Shown: positions 33,090 through 41,388 of the stretch, in pieces
Position numbering within the stretch: the stretch's first letter is position 1
How the letters are laid out: each line of letters starts with the position of its first letter
Assembly: GCA_026390595.1 (NCBI GenBank)
Contig: JAPLFQ010000030.1
Coordinates: forward strand, 1-64,000
Source of the DNA: Ignavibacteriales bacterium
GTDB lineage: Bacteria > Bacteroidota > Ignavibacteria > UBA10030
Direction: 5' to 3'
Length of the DNA: 64,000 nt
Program-made: the position numbers and the translations under genes
The notes under the pieces: model-generated
Databases searched by the model: none
What the model was told of the DNA's origin: nothing
What the model saw: only the letters and a program-made list of their open reading frames with translations

Positions 33090-34640
33090 CTATTCCGCCA
33101 ACCAAACCTTCAGAAGCCTGGAGGCATCCTCGGGGGACTTTTTGATGTAATCACCGATGCGATTACGCCGTTCCGCACGTACCAACGCATCCTGGGAGAT
33201 TTCTTCCTCAGGCGAAGGGACATAGATAGGCTCTCGGGGCATCAACGGCGATCCGGCGCTCAGCGAGCCGATCGCAGGATCACCCAAGGTTCCTCTTCCC
33301 ATTTCGAACGGCGTGCGTATGCGGTTCAGCAGCGATCGCATCACGACGACGGCACCAGCCATCGCCAGGAGCATGAGAACCTTTTCACCGATGTCGTACC
33401 AGTTCGCAAACGGCGAGTCTTTCAGCAGGAAGCCTTCCTCCGTGTTCTGATCGAATTGAAGGTTGACAACCGACACTTCGTCGTTCCGCTGGGAGTTGAA
33501 CCCGACCGCTTTCTTCACGAGTTCGGTCAACCGATCCATTTCTTCCTGGGGCCGCGGTGTATGCACAACGGACTTTGCCCCGTCCTTTTCCACCACACGT
33601 TGTTTCTGATTGACAATCGCCGCAACGGAGATCCGCTTGATGTTTCCGACGTTTTCTACGATGCGCTCGACAGTCTTGTTTACCTCGTAGTTGGTCACGG
33701 TGTTCAACCGCGTCGAAGGCGGGAGAGAGTCACGCATGGCGCTTTTCTCTTCCGTCGTCTGCTCACTGCGCACAACCGTGTTGTCGGGATCGTATTGCTC
33801 GAGCGTCCGGTCCACCTGCCGGAAATCGAGCTCCGCGCTGATCTGAACCATGGAGTTTCCGTTGCCGAGGGCGCCGTCGAGCAGCGTCTGAGCCTTCTGG
33901 GCCAGGTAGGATTCAACCTTATGCTGGAGGTCGTACTGTGTGGAGCTGAGAGCTGTGAGAGAGTTGGATTTCGTATTCTCGGAGAGCATCGATCCACGCG
34001 AATCGACGATGGTCACATTCGAGGCATCCATGCCTTCAACACTGCTGGCGATAAGGTGTGCAATGCCTTGTGCGCTCCCGCGGGCAAGCGGCTTCCCGCT
34101 TTTCAATTTCAGGACCACGGACGCCGTCGGAGGCTTCTCATCATCGCGAAACAACGCCTTCTCCGGAGTTACGATGTGGACGCGCACGCCTTCCACTTCA
34201 TCGAGCTGAAGAATGGTCCTCGAGATCTCGCCTTCCAGCGCTCTCCGATAGTTGATCCTCTGGACAAAGTCGGAGACGCCGAGGTTCGTGCGATCGAATA
34301 TTTCGTATCCGATCGTGCTCGAATGCGGCAGACCGTCGGAGGCAAGAGCAAGCCTGAGCTCGTACAGCTGCTGTCGGGGGACCAGGATGGACTTGCCGCC
34401 GTCTTCCAGTGTATAGGGAACAGATTTTTCCTTGAGCTTCTCGACAATTTTCGAGGCATCCTGTTCGGTCAGATTGCTGAACAACAATCCATACGTAGGA
34501 CGATTGACAACATTGACCAGCACAACCATGCCGATGACGACTGCGACGGTCACGGCAGCGATGAGAGCTTTCTGCCTGCCTGTAAGCTTTGTGAACAGTC
34601 GTGAAGCCTGATCAGCAACGAGATTCCTGTTTTCGGCCAT
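33090..34640 (-). CDS. fliF: Flagellar MS-ring protein FliF
   Basis: 516 aa. Two TM helices, near residues 28-48 (AVTVAVVIGMVVLVNVVN) and 423-443 (EKVLMLLAMAGAVVVMRSLL), flank the periplasmic ring-building domains, which include GLLFSNLTEQDASKIVEKLK and LALASDGLPHSSTIGYEIFD. The cytoplasmic tail binds FliG. FliF forms the MS ring that houses the export gate. It is 3 bp after fliE. Confidence 0.97.
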   Translation of the reverse strand: MAENRNLVADQASRLFTKLTGRQKALIAAVTVAVVIGMVVLVNVVNRPTYGLLFSNLTEQDASKIVEKLKEKSVPYTLEDGGKSILVPRQQLYELRLALASDGLPHSSTIGYEIFDRTNLGVSDFVQRINYRRALEGEISRTILQLDEVEGVRVHIVTPEKALFRDDEKPPTASVVLKLKSGKPLARGSAQGIAHLIASSVEGMDASNVTIVDSRGSMLSENTKSNSLTALSSTQYDLQHKVESYLAQKAQTLLDGALGNGNSMVQISAELDFRQVDRTLEQYDPDNTVVRSEQTTEEKSAMRDSLPPSTRLNTVTNYEVNKTVERIVENVGNIKRISVAAIVNQKQRVVEKDGAKSVVHTPRPQEEMDRLTELVKKAVGFNSQRNDEVSVVNLQFDQNTEEGFLLKDSPFANWYDIGEKVLMLLAMAGAVVVMRSLLNRIRTPFEMGRGTLGDPAIGSLSAGSPLMPREPIYVPSPEEEISQDALVRAERRNRIGDYIKKSPEDASRLLKVWLAE

Positions 34641-34643
34641 TCA

Positions 34644-34949
34644 TCACACCTGCATACGCATGATCTCCCGGTAGACGTCGATCGTCTTGTTGCGTATCTC
34701 CATCAGAAGGTCAAAGCTTGTCCGGGCTTTTTCGACAGCGATCATCACTTCGTGAAGATCGGTTGCCTCGCCCGTCACCATTTTCTCAACGGCTTTGCCT
34801 GCCTGCTGCTGGAGACCGTTCACATCGGCGATGGCCTGATTCAGCGTGTCGCCAAACGATGCGTTCGTCTCTTTGAGAGTCTTGTTAATCGTGCTCTTGC
34901 TCGGTCCGTCGAGTGTGGGAAGTACAGTCAGTCCTTGACTAATCTTCAT
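34644..34949 (-). CDS. fliE: Flagellar hook-basal body protein FliE
   Basis: 101 aa. The FliE core ASFGDTLNQAIADVNGLQQQ, then ATDLHEVMIAVEKARTSFDL and MEIRNKTIDVYREIMRMQV, is complete. FliE joins the rod to the MS ring and export gate. fliF follows by 3 bp. Confidence 0.96.
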   Translation of the reverse strand: MKISQGLTVLPTLDGPSKSTINKTLKETNASFGDTLNQAIADVNGLQQQAGKAVEKMVTGEATDLHEVMIAVEKARTSFDLLMEIRNKTIDVYREIMRMQV

Positions 34950-34955
34950 GGCCCA

Positions 34956-35276
34956 TTACCCTTTCATGTCAACCAGCGATCCGACATCCGCAGATAGCTT
35001 CATCCCGTTCCTGCCGTACGGCGAGTACGACCGAATCTCGTCCGCTGATGTTGGGAACAGGTCTTCGAAATACTGTTTCTCAGTGTCCGAGATCACGCTG
35101 TCCGCTGCATCTTCATGTGCCGCCCCCTTCACAATCTTTTCACTTGCCGTCTTCTTCCCGGGAGCGACTTCTTTCGCTTCGCCGGCCATGGGACGGCGCT
35201 GCTTCATCACCGTCGACTGCCCGTGCGGCGTGTAGGTGGGGAATTGAGCTGATGAGAATTTTGTATTCACGTTCAT
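34956..35276 (-). CDS. Unknown small protein between flgC and fliE
   Basis: 106 aa; no family recognised. It is polar, with no TM segment or signal peptide. The N-terminal third is Thr/Gln/Pro-rich, the middle is basic, and the C-terminal part ISDTEKQYFEDLFPTSADEI, then RSYSPYGRNGMKL, looks like a folded or short linear-motif region. It is 2 bp from flgC and 6 bp from fliE in the middle of the rod genes, and codon use looks like its neighbours, so it is probably a real part of the basal-body programme. A role as rod component, cap or export substrate is a guess. Confidence 0.78.
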   Translation of the reverse strand: MNVNTKFSSAQFPTYTPHGQSTVMKQRRPMAGEAKEVAPGKKTASEKIVKGAAHEDAADSVISDTEKQYFEDLFPTSADEIRSYSPYGRNGMKLSADVGSLVDMKG

Positions 35277-35278
35277 TG

Positions 35279-35776
35279 TCAGATCTCCAGGGAATCTTTC
35301 GCCATCGTTTTCGCGGCGTTCACGGCTGTGACATTCGCTTCATACGATCGTGATGCAGAAATCATATCGACCATTTCAGTAACGACGTTGACGTTTGGCA
35401 TCTTCACATATCCTGACTCATCAGCATCCGGGTGGCTCGGATCGTAGACCGACCTGAACGGCGATGAGTCAAACGACTCCGCTGCGTCTACGGCCGGGGC
35501 ACTTGCGCCGCCCTGCATTGATTCACCCTCGCCCTCCGAAAAATGGGCACCATCTGTGGCGGTGAGGCGTCCCCCCGCATTCTTCATCATACTCCCGAAC
35601 GTTTCCTGCAGCTTGGAGTGGAGCAGGACAATCTTACGACGGTACGGCCCGCCATCTTCCGTCCGGGTCGTTTCCGCATTCGCAACGTTCGACGCGATGG
35701 CGTTCATGCGTTTGCGCTGTGCACTCAGTCCGCTCGCGCTGATGTTCAGTCCCGAAAACATGCCGTCAATCTTCAT
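35279..35776 (-). CDS. flgC: Proximal rod protein FlgC
   Basis: 165 aa. N-terminal LNISASGLSAQRKRMNAIAS and NVANAETTRTEDGGPYRRK, then VKMPNVNVVTEMVDMISASR and SYEANVTAVNAAKTMAKDSL at the C-terminus, are typical FlgC. It forms the proximal rod with FlgB and FlgF. Its ATG overlaps the flgB stop by 4 bp. Confidence 0.97.
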   Translation of the reverse strand: MKIDGMFSGLNISASGLSAQRKRMNAIASNVANAETTRTEDGGPYRRKIVLLHSKLQETFGSMMKNAGGRLTATDGAHFSEGEGESMQGGASAPAVDAAESFDSSPFRSVYDPSHPDADESGYVKMPNVNVVTEMVDMISASRSYEANVTAVNAAKTMAKDSLEI

Positions 35777-36198
35777 ACTTGTCCTCGAATGCTCTTCTGT
35801 ATGCCCCGGAATGACTCACCGAGAAGTTTGGATGCGAACTTAAAACGAAGCTGGTTCTTTGCCAGTTCAGTCATCTCCCTATCGATATCGACGTCGTTGA
35901 TGCCGCTTGCTGTCGGATCACTCTCGGCGCTTCCATCCAGTCCGGATTCTACGATTTCTGGTGATGATTCCCTTGCCGACATTGCGCCGACGGGGATATG
36001 GTCTGGATTCGTTGTCGTCCCTGTAATTGTTTTGCCTGACATCGCTCCGTTCAGTTGTTCCTCGAAGCTGACGTTTTGGCTGTGATATCCGACGGTCGTG
36101 ATGTTGGCAATATTTGAGGAAATGGCCTTGTGTCGCAGCGTGTATGCTGAGAGCGCCTTTGAAAGAAGCGGGATTTTGGTGTCTTCGAACATTTTCAT
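35773..36198 (-). CDS. flgB: Proximal rod protein FlgB
   Basis: 141 aa. LSKALSAYTLRHKAISSNIA, then NITTVGYHSQNVSFEEQL, and the C-terminal DVDIDREMTELAKNQLRFK are the FlgB pattern. A GGAGG lies seven bases before the ATG. FlgB starts the proximal rod. The tiny membrane ORF at 36256-36417 lies upstream on the same sigma-54 transcript. Confidence 0.96.
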   Translation of the reverse strand: MKMFEDTKIPLLSKALSAYTLRHKAISSNIANITTVGYHSQNVSFEEQLNGAMSGKTITGTTTNPDHIPVGAMSARESSPEIVESGLDGSAESDPTASGINDVDIDREMTELAKNQLRFKFASKLLGESFRGIQKSIRGQV

Positions 36199-36255
36199 GG
36201 ATGTGCCTCCCCTTGCCTGCGGACAATCGTAATCGTTATCGGGTCCTGTCCTGCA

Positions 36256-36417
36256 CTACACCCCAATGATGTCGTCCCAATCATCCGACAACCCGTTTGT
36301 CACGCTACCATCGTGCGTTACGAATGCCATAACAGCGGCTGTTGCAGCAACAGCGGTGACGAGGCCTATAAGAAGTGCAACGCTTGAACCGAAGCGATGA
36401 CTGGATGTACGTTCCAC
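36256..36417 (-). CDS. Small single-TM leader ORF of the flgB operon (GTG start)
   Basis: 53 aa from a GTG at 36417 that has GGAGG six bases upstream. One TM helix (SSVALLIGLVTAVAATAAVM) lies between a short basic N-terminus and an acidic C-terminus (GLSDDWDDIIGV). A longer frame opens with an ATG at 36465, but that codon lies inside the sigma-54 promoter (36457-36472), so it cannot be on that transcript. No family recognised, though the helix recalls YtxH-like small membrane proteins. It ends 57 bp before flgB. It is real only if this GTG is used. Confidence 0.55.
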   Translation of the reverse strand: MERTSSHRFGSSVALLIGLVTAVAATAAVMAFVTHDGSVTNGLSDDWDDIIGV

Positions 36418-36456
36418 TGAATCCCTCCATTCCTTTTTCAGATGCACATAACGCAA

Positions 36457-36472
36457 TGCAATCATGGTGCCA
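36457..36472 (-). promoter_or_regulatory. Sigma-54 promoter of the flgB-flgE unit
   Basis: The minus strand reads TGGCACCATGATTGCA, a near-perfect match to TGGCACG-N4-TTGCA with GG and GC ten bases apart. The transcript should begin near 36445, upstream of the 53-codon ORF and flgB. Just upstream, 36486-36497 is a perfect 12-base palindrome, TTCGAATTCGAA, of unknown meaning. Confidence 0.85.
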
Positions 36473-36568
36473 CACCTGCAATGGCTTCGAATTCGAAATT
36501 AGGGGGAAATGGAAAGGATGGAACGCGGAAGCAACTTGGGGGGCTGGCTAATATTCAACTCTTGAGCA

Positions 36569-36832
36569 TTATTCTTCGTCATACTCCAAATCCAGGTGGG
36601 CAGACCTCCCACACGAGCAGATGAACTCGATCTGCTTGATCCTGTCGCCTTCGCGCTGGACCTGGATGGTCGGAGCGCCCTGATCACCTTCGATGATCTC
36701 GATTTTTGCCACACCTGCATTGCTGACGGCGGTCGATTTGATGATGCTCGAACTGGTCCTGGTTGCATCAGCTCGAACGCTCTCGAACGCGTTGAGATCG
36801 ACAAACGAGCTGTTGTTTGCTGAGCCGCTCAT
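36569..36832 (-). CDS. Unknown 87-aa protein translationally coupled to cheB
   Basis: 87 aa, no family recognised. The N-terminal half is Ser/Ala-rich, the C-terminal half is a probable beta unit (VAKIEIIEGDQGAPTIQVQR) that ends IEFICSCGRSAHLDLEYDEE, with a C-x-C-G pair before an acidic tail. Two cysteines alone cannot make a full zinc site, so metal binding would need a dimer. Its ATG overlaps the cheB stop in ATGA, and it is the last gene of the che operon, 97 bp from the sigma-54 promoter of the next unit. A role in receptor modification or switching is only suggested by position. Confidence 0.78.
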   Translation of the reverse strand: MSGSANNSSFVDLNAFESVRADATRTSSSIIKSTAVSNAGVAKIEIIEGDQGAPTIQVQREGDRIKQIEFICSCGRSAHLDLEYDEE

Positions 36833-37923
36833 ATAGTGATGTTTGTTTTAAAGATTCTGCTCAATACGGAAGGGATTTCCTCCAACGGATGAACGACATC
36901 CGCGACTCCCGCGTCGACCGCTGCTTTGGGCATTCCATAGACAACGCAAGAGGCTTCGTCCTGTGCTATCACAAATCCCCCCTTTTTCTTGATATCCTTC
37001 AATCCCTCGAGCCCGTCTTTGCCCATCCCCGTCATTATGAGCCCGAGAAGTGGAGCGTTGTAGACTTCTACCGCCGATTTCATCATGACGTCGGCCGATG
37101 GATGATACAGTGTTCCAAGGGGTTCATCGGAAATCTGGACACGGACGGTTCCCATGGACTTGCTGAATGTCATGTGTTTCCCGCCGGGGGCAACCAAGGC
37201 CACGCCCCTCTCCATCACGTCCCCATCTTCCGCTTCCCTGACCTCGATCTTGCTGAGGCTGTTGAGGCGCTCAGCCATGGACTTTGTAAACCGCGGGGGC
37301 ATATGCTGGACGATGGCAATGCCAACCGGGAAATTCTCAGGGAGCTTCGGGATCGTCTGCAGCAGCGCAAATGGACCACCCGTGGATATCCCAAGGACCA
37401 CTGCTTTGAGCTCCCTCTCGGGAACCTTCGAGGTGCCTGGACGCGGCGCTGACGGGGTGGATGAAGACTGCATACCGGACGACGCCGACCTGATGCGCTG
37501 AAGGCGGAACATCATGGAACGGCTCTGGACAATCTGCTTCACCTTGAAGACCAGTTCATCCCGGATCTTGGCGATGTCCAGCGAGACGTATGAGAGCTCT
37601 TTCGGTATGAAATCCACTGCACCAAGGCTCAACGCGTCGACTGTCGCTTTGGCACCTTCCGAGGTCAACGAGCTGATCATGAGAACCGGCAGCGGCATTT
37701 CCTTCATGATGATCCCCAACGCCGTCAGGCCGTCCATCACGGGCATTTCGATGTCCATCGTGACGATATCGGGACGCAGGAGCTTGACCTTCTCGATGCC
37801 TTCCTTGCCGTCCCGTGCCGTCGCCACCACTTTGATCCCCGGGTCCGATTCCAGCATCATGGAGATGGATTTTCGCATGAACGCCGAATCGTCGATCACA
37901 ATAGCGTTGATAATCCTGGTCAT
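36829..37923 (-). CDS. cheB: Chemotaxis protein-glutamate methylesterase CheB
   Basis: 364 aa. The receiver domain (residues about 5-125) has the DD pair, phospho-Asp57 in VTMDIEMPVMDG, and GAVDFIPK. After a linker the methylesterase domain has the catalytic set Ser (GISTGGP), His (VQHMP) and Asp (MTGMGKDG). CheB removes receptor methyl groups when phosphorylated by CheA, giving adaptation with CheR (41389-42270). It lies 23 bp after cheA. Confidence 0.97.
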   Translation of the reverse strand: MTRIINAIVIDDSAFMRKSISMMLESDPGIKVVATARDGKEGIEKVKLLRPDIVTMDIEMPVMDGLTALGIIMKEMPLPVLMISSLTSEGAKATVDALSLGAVDFIPKELSYVSLDIAKIRDELVFKVKQIVQSRSMMFRLQRIRSASSGMQSSSTPSAPRPGTSKVPERELKAVVLGISTGGPFALLQTIPKLPENFPVGIAIVQHMPPRFTKSMAERLNSLSKIEVREAEDGDVMERGVALVAPGGKHMTFSKSMGTVRVQISDEPLGTLYHPSADVMMKSAVEVYNAPLLGLIMTGMGKDGLEGLKDIKKKGGFVIAQDEASCVVYGMPKAAVDAGVADVVHPLEEIPSVLSRIFKTNITI

Positions 37924-37946
37924 AACCTCTTTCCTGACGAGTCAGC

Positions 37947-39758
37947 TCAGGCAATCGTTGCGCAGAGCTTCATGAGTTCCCCGACATCCACAATCATGAT
38001 GACCCTGCCGTCACCGAGGATTGTCGACCCGGCGATCCCGCGCACGTTGCCCAAATAGTCACCAAGGCTCTTGATGACGACTTCTTTCTGGCCGAGGAGC
38101 GAGTCAACAACGATTCCCAGCCTCTGCTCGGCCAATCCCACGACGACCACATACATTTCTCCCCCCCGCTTACCATTTCCGTTTTGCCGCATGCCGAAGA
38201 TCTCCGAAAGACGGGCCAGGGGAAGGACCGAATTCCTCAACCGGATCACTTCTCTCCCGTTGATCGTTGAGAGTTCCTGTTGTCCAACCCTTACGACCTC
38301 ATGGACCGAATCAAGAGGGATGCTGAACACTTCTTTGTTGACTTCCACCAGCAGTGCCTGGATAATCGCGAGCGTCAATGGCAGCTTGATGATGAACTTG
38401 CTTCCCTTGTTCAGTTCCGATTCGATGTCGATGGTCCCCTTCAGCTTCAGGATGTTCGTCTTGACCACATCCATTCCCACACCGCGACCCGACACGTTAG
38501 TCACCTTCTGGGCCGTGCTGAAACCCGGCGCGAAGACGAAATTGAAGATTTCCTTTGTGGACAACTCACGAGCCAGGGCTTCGGTCGTCAGTCCTTTCTC
38601 GATCGCTTTCTGCCTGAGCTTGTCAGGGTCCATTCCTTTTCCATCATCCTGCACGGATATCACGATATGGTTCCCCTCATGCTCAGCCCGGACAGTGACG
38701 GTTCCCCTCGCTGGCTTGCCGGCAGCAATTCTGTCCTGCGGACATTCCACGCCATGATCCCCGGCGTTCCGCAAGAGGTGCACCATGGGATCATTAAGCT
38801 CTTCGATCAACGTCTTGTCCAGCTCGGTTTCTTCCCCAACAACAATCAGGTCTATCTCTTTCCCCATTTCTTTTGACACTTCGCGGATGAGGCGGGGCAG
38901 TTTGTTAAACACCTTCGCAATCGGGAGCATGCGGGTTTTCATCACGGCCATCTGCAGCTCCGTCGTGATGAAATCGATATGGGAATTCGTCTCGGCGAGC
39001 TCCCGTACTGCGGCGAATCCTTCTTCATGCTCATTCATCTGGTGGGTGATCTGAGAAAGGCGGTTTCTGCCAAGGACGAGCTCCCCGACCAGGTCCATGA
39101 GCGAGTCCAACCGAGCTACATCGACTCGGATTGAAGTATCCGCTGCTTTCGCGAGCTGAACCTGCGCCGTTTGACCGACCGGACCATCTGCGGCTTTCAT
39201 CGCCGGATCTTCGGCCGGGGGTTTTGCGCTGTCTGTGGGCTCTTCGACGACCACAGCCTCTTCTTTCTCGGGTTCTACCGGAGCTACAACGGCCGGCGCT
39301 GCGTTCACTTTCCGCGATGACTCCACGGTTTTTCCCTGGGCGATCGCTTCGAGTTTCGCAGCAACGTCATGGATATCGACGGGAGTGCCGTCCTTTGTCT
39401 CAATCCGACGAAGGAGTTCCTTCAACAAATCATACCCCTCAAACATCACGTCCATTTTATCCGACGTGACCTGCAGTTCCCCTTTGCGAATCTTGTTGAG
39501 AACGTCTTCGAACTTGTGTGAGAGGCCTGTCATCTGCTCAAAGCCAAGGAACGAGGAAGTCCCCTTCAGTGTGTGCACGGCCCGGAAAATGACATTGTGG
39601 AGCTCGGCATCCGTCGGTGTTTTTTCGAGATCCATAAGGTTCTGCCCAAGCTTGTCCAGGATCTCATTTGATTCCACGATGAAGCTTTCGACAATTTCTG
39701 CCATTTCGTTGTCGAATGACGGCAAGGCGTTTTGATTCTCAGGATTGCTCGTACTCAT
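37947..39758 (-). CDS. cheA: Chemotaxis sensor kinase CheA
   Basis: 603 aa. The P1 Hpt domain has phospho-His62 (AVHTLKGTSSFLGFEQ). Residues about 135-205 are a low-complexity Ala/Pro/Glu linker and there is no recognisable P2 CheY-binding domain. P3 dimerisation follows (LDSLMDLVGELVLGRNRLSQ), then P4 ATPase (HLLRNAGDHGVECP, DDGKGMDPDKL, VSGRGVGMDVVK) and the P5 CheW-like domain to the end. CheA phosphorylates CheY and CheB. Absence of P2 is also known in some other phyla. Confidence 0.97.
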   Translation of the reverse strand: MSTSNPENQNALPSFDNEMAEIVESFIVESNEILDKLGQNLMDLEKTPTDAELHNVIFRAVHTLKGTSSFLGFEQMTGLSHKFEDVLNKIRKGELQVTSDKMDVMFEGYDLLKELLRRIETKDGTPVDIHDVAAKLEAIAQGKTVESSRKVNAAPAVVAPVEPEKEEAVVVEEPTDSAKPPAEDPAMKAADGPVGQTAQVQLAKAADTSIRVDVARLDSLMDLVGELVLGRNRLSQITHQMNEHEEGFAAVRELAETNSHIDFITTELQMAVMKTRMLPIAKVFNKLPRLIREVSKEMGKEIDLIVVGEETELDKTLIEELNDPMVHLLRNAGDHGVECPQDRIAAGKPARGTVTVRAEHEGNHIVISVQDDGKGMDPDKLRQKAIEKGLTTEALARELSTKEIFNFVFAPGFSTAQKVTNVSGRGVGMDVVKTNILKLKGTIDIESELNKGSKFIIKLPLTLAIIQALLVEVNKEVFSIPLDSVHEVVRVGQQELSTINGREVIRLRNSVLPLARLSEIFGMRQNGNGKRGGEMYVVVVGLAEQRLGIVVDSLLGQKEVVIKSLGDYLGNVRGIAGSTILGDGRVIMIVDVGELMKLCATIA

Positions 39759-39788
39759 GGGTCGTTATCCTCGCGCGCAACGTCGCTT

Positions 39789-40481
39789 TTAGTCAGCTTT
39801 GGTCTGGTTCCACTGCTTGATGATCTCATCGGCAAGGTCCTGGCGATCGGGCGCCTTGGTGAAATGGGCATCGCCGTCAAAAGGCTTGCCTTCCGCTGAC
39901 TCGCTCTCCTTGCCTGCCCCATTCTCCGATTCGACTTCCGGCGACGGATCGTCGAAGCGCTTGAGTGCATGAAACAGATGTGTGCGGATCGACTCGATAG
40001 TATGTGACACTCCCGCGATCTGCTGGCTCGTGATATCCTGCACCTGGAGCGCGATGGCGATGTTCATTGAATTGTCTTTCGTTTCCGAAAGTGTTTTTTG
40101 GATCGATGTAATTATCTGAACTGTTTCCTCACTCCCCGGGACATGGCTTGCGGACACTACGAAGCGCTTCACGGCGTCCAGCGCCTTCTCGCATTTTTCG
40201 ATCTGGCCTGTGACAGCTTCGACGACATTGAGAATTTCCACCGTTGCGGATTCCGTTGCCTCGGTGACTTTGGAAAGCTGCATCGACGCCTTGGGTATAC
40301 GGCTCGAGCTTTCTTCGATCGAATGCTTCACGTTTTCGAGGAGGGGGATTACCCCGCGCACATGCTTGATGAAGTCTTCGATAACCCCAAAATCGTTCGC
40401 ATCGACGCCAAAAGTTGATTTGTGCTCTTCCGGCGGGCGCATCGCGTCGTATGAAAGCGTGTGGACGGATCCGTTCTCCAT
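39789..40481 (-). CDS. cheZ: CheY-P phosphatase CheZ
   Basis: 230 aa. Long helices form the four-helix bundle; the active-site motif is ALQVQDITSQQIAG with the Asp and Gln that act on CheY-P. The C-terminal helix RQDLADEIIKQWNQTKAD fits the CheY-P tether. CheZ ends the signal from CheA. It lies between cheA (30 bp) and cheY (79 bp); no CheC or FliY phosphatase was found in the window. Confidence 0.93.
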   Translation of the reverse strand: MENGSVHTLSYDAMRPPEEHKSTFGVDANDFGVIEDFIKHVRGVIPLLENVKHSIEESSSRIPKASMQLSKVTEATESATVEILNVVEAVTGQIEKCEKALDAVKRFVVSASHVPGSEETVQIITSIQKTLSETKDNSMNIAIALQVQDITSQQIAGVSHTIESIRTHLFHALKRFDDPSPEVESENGAGKESESAEGKPFDGDAHFTKAPDRQDLADEIIKQWNQTKAD

Positions 40482-40560
40482 GATCTCGTACTCCTGAAAG
40501 TAGTGGGAACTCTACGAATTCCCGTGACAGTGATTGCCTCGTCCTGAACCGAAGTCAGGG

Positions 40561-40953
40561 CTACGCTGGTTTCAGTTCCGTGGACTTCAAAATCTGGTCA
40601 ATTTTTTCCTTGAGCCCCTGCGGGGTGAACGGTTTGACAATGTAGTTGTTCACACGCGCCTTCAACGCTTCGATCACATCGTCCTTGTTACCCCGGGTGG
40701 TAATCATCAGGATCGGCGTGTTCTCAAATTGTTCGTTTGACCGGAGCCATTTCGCCAGTTCCAGGCCATTCATCTCGGGCATGTTCCAGTCCGTAATGAC
40801 GAAACCGGCCCCCTCGCTCAGCATCTTGGCAACAGCATCCTTGCCGTCGCATGCTTCAATGACATGATCGTATCCCTGCCCTTTGAGCGCGTTGACAACG
40901 ATACGCCGCATCGTCAGGGAATCGTCAACGATAAGAAATTTCAGGTCTGCCAT
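40561..40953 (-). CDS. cheY: Chemotaxis response regulator CheY (first copy)
   Basis: 130 aa from the ATG at 40953, which has AGAGAG upstream; a longer frame to 40977 is not needed. Acidic pair in FLIVDDSLTMRRIV, phospho-Asp55 in VITDWNMPEMNG, Thr in MITTRG and Lys in IVKPFTP are all present. It is a single receiver domain that binds FliM when phosphorylated. This copy, next to cheZ, looks most like the classical motor regulator. Confidence 0.94.
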   Translation of the reverse strand: MADLKFLIVDDSLTMRRIVVNALKGQGYDHVIEACDGKDAVAKMLSEGAGFVITDWNMPEMNGLELAKWLRSNEQFENTPILMITTRGNKDDVIEALKARVNNYIVKPFTPQGLKEKIDQILKSTELKPA

Positions 40954-41006
40954 GGTTCTCTCTTCGACTGGTTGCACAATAATGGTTAAAGAACAGCAAC
41001 GAATTC

Positions 41007-41381
41007 CTAGTCTGCCCAGCTTACATACTTTGCAACTTCGTACTGGATTTTCTCAAGGCTGAACGGCTTCACGACGTACGAGGACACCCCCAGCTGTGAA
41101 CCTGTTTCCCTGTTCGCCTGATCAGACAAGGACGACAGGATGATCACCGGAAGGTCGTGGTATTCCGGGTTCTCCCGCAGCGCCCGGATGAACTCGAAAC
41201 CGTCCATGTTGGGCATATTCAGATCGGTAATGACGAGATCGAACTTGCGTTTCGGGAGCTGTTCCAGCGCATCCATGCCGTCGCAAGCGATGGAGACATC
41301 GAACCCCTGCATCTCGAGCGATACGGAAACGAACTTCCGCACGGTTGCGGAATCATCTACCACAAGGACCGTCTTGTTCAT
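41007..41381 (-). CDS. cheY: Chemotaxis response regulator CheY (second copy)
   Basis: 124 aa single receiver. VLVVDDSATVRKFVSV, phospho-Asp53 in VITDLNMPNMDG, ILSSLS (Ser instead of Thr at the switch position) and VVKPFS. It differs clearly from the first copy, so it is not a recent duplicate. It could act as a phosphate sink or drive a different target. It is 7 bp from cheR. Confidence 0.92.
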   Translation of the reverse strand: MNKTVLVVDDSATVRKFVSVSLEMQGFDVSIACDGMDALEQLPKRKFDLVITDLNMPNMDGFEFIRALRENPEYHDLPVIILSSLSDQANRETGSQLGVSSYVVKPFSLEKIQYEVAKYVSWAD

Positions 41382-41388
41382 ACGGAGT

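Noticed and set aside
33018-34604. Long plus-strand open frame (528 codons) opposite fliF
   Set aside because: Antisense shadow of FliF; no family likeness and no ribosome site.
36236-36243. CCCGATAA upstream of flgB as a sigma-28 -10 element
   Set aside because: Seven of eight bases match, but there is no -35 element at 11 bases and a sigma-54 promoter already serves this unit.
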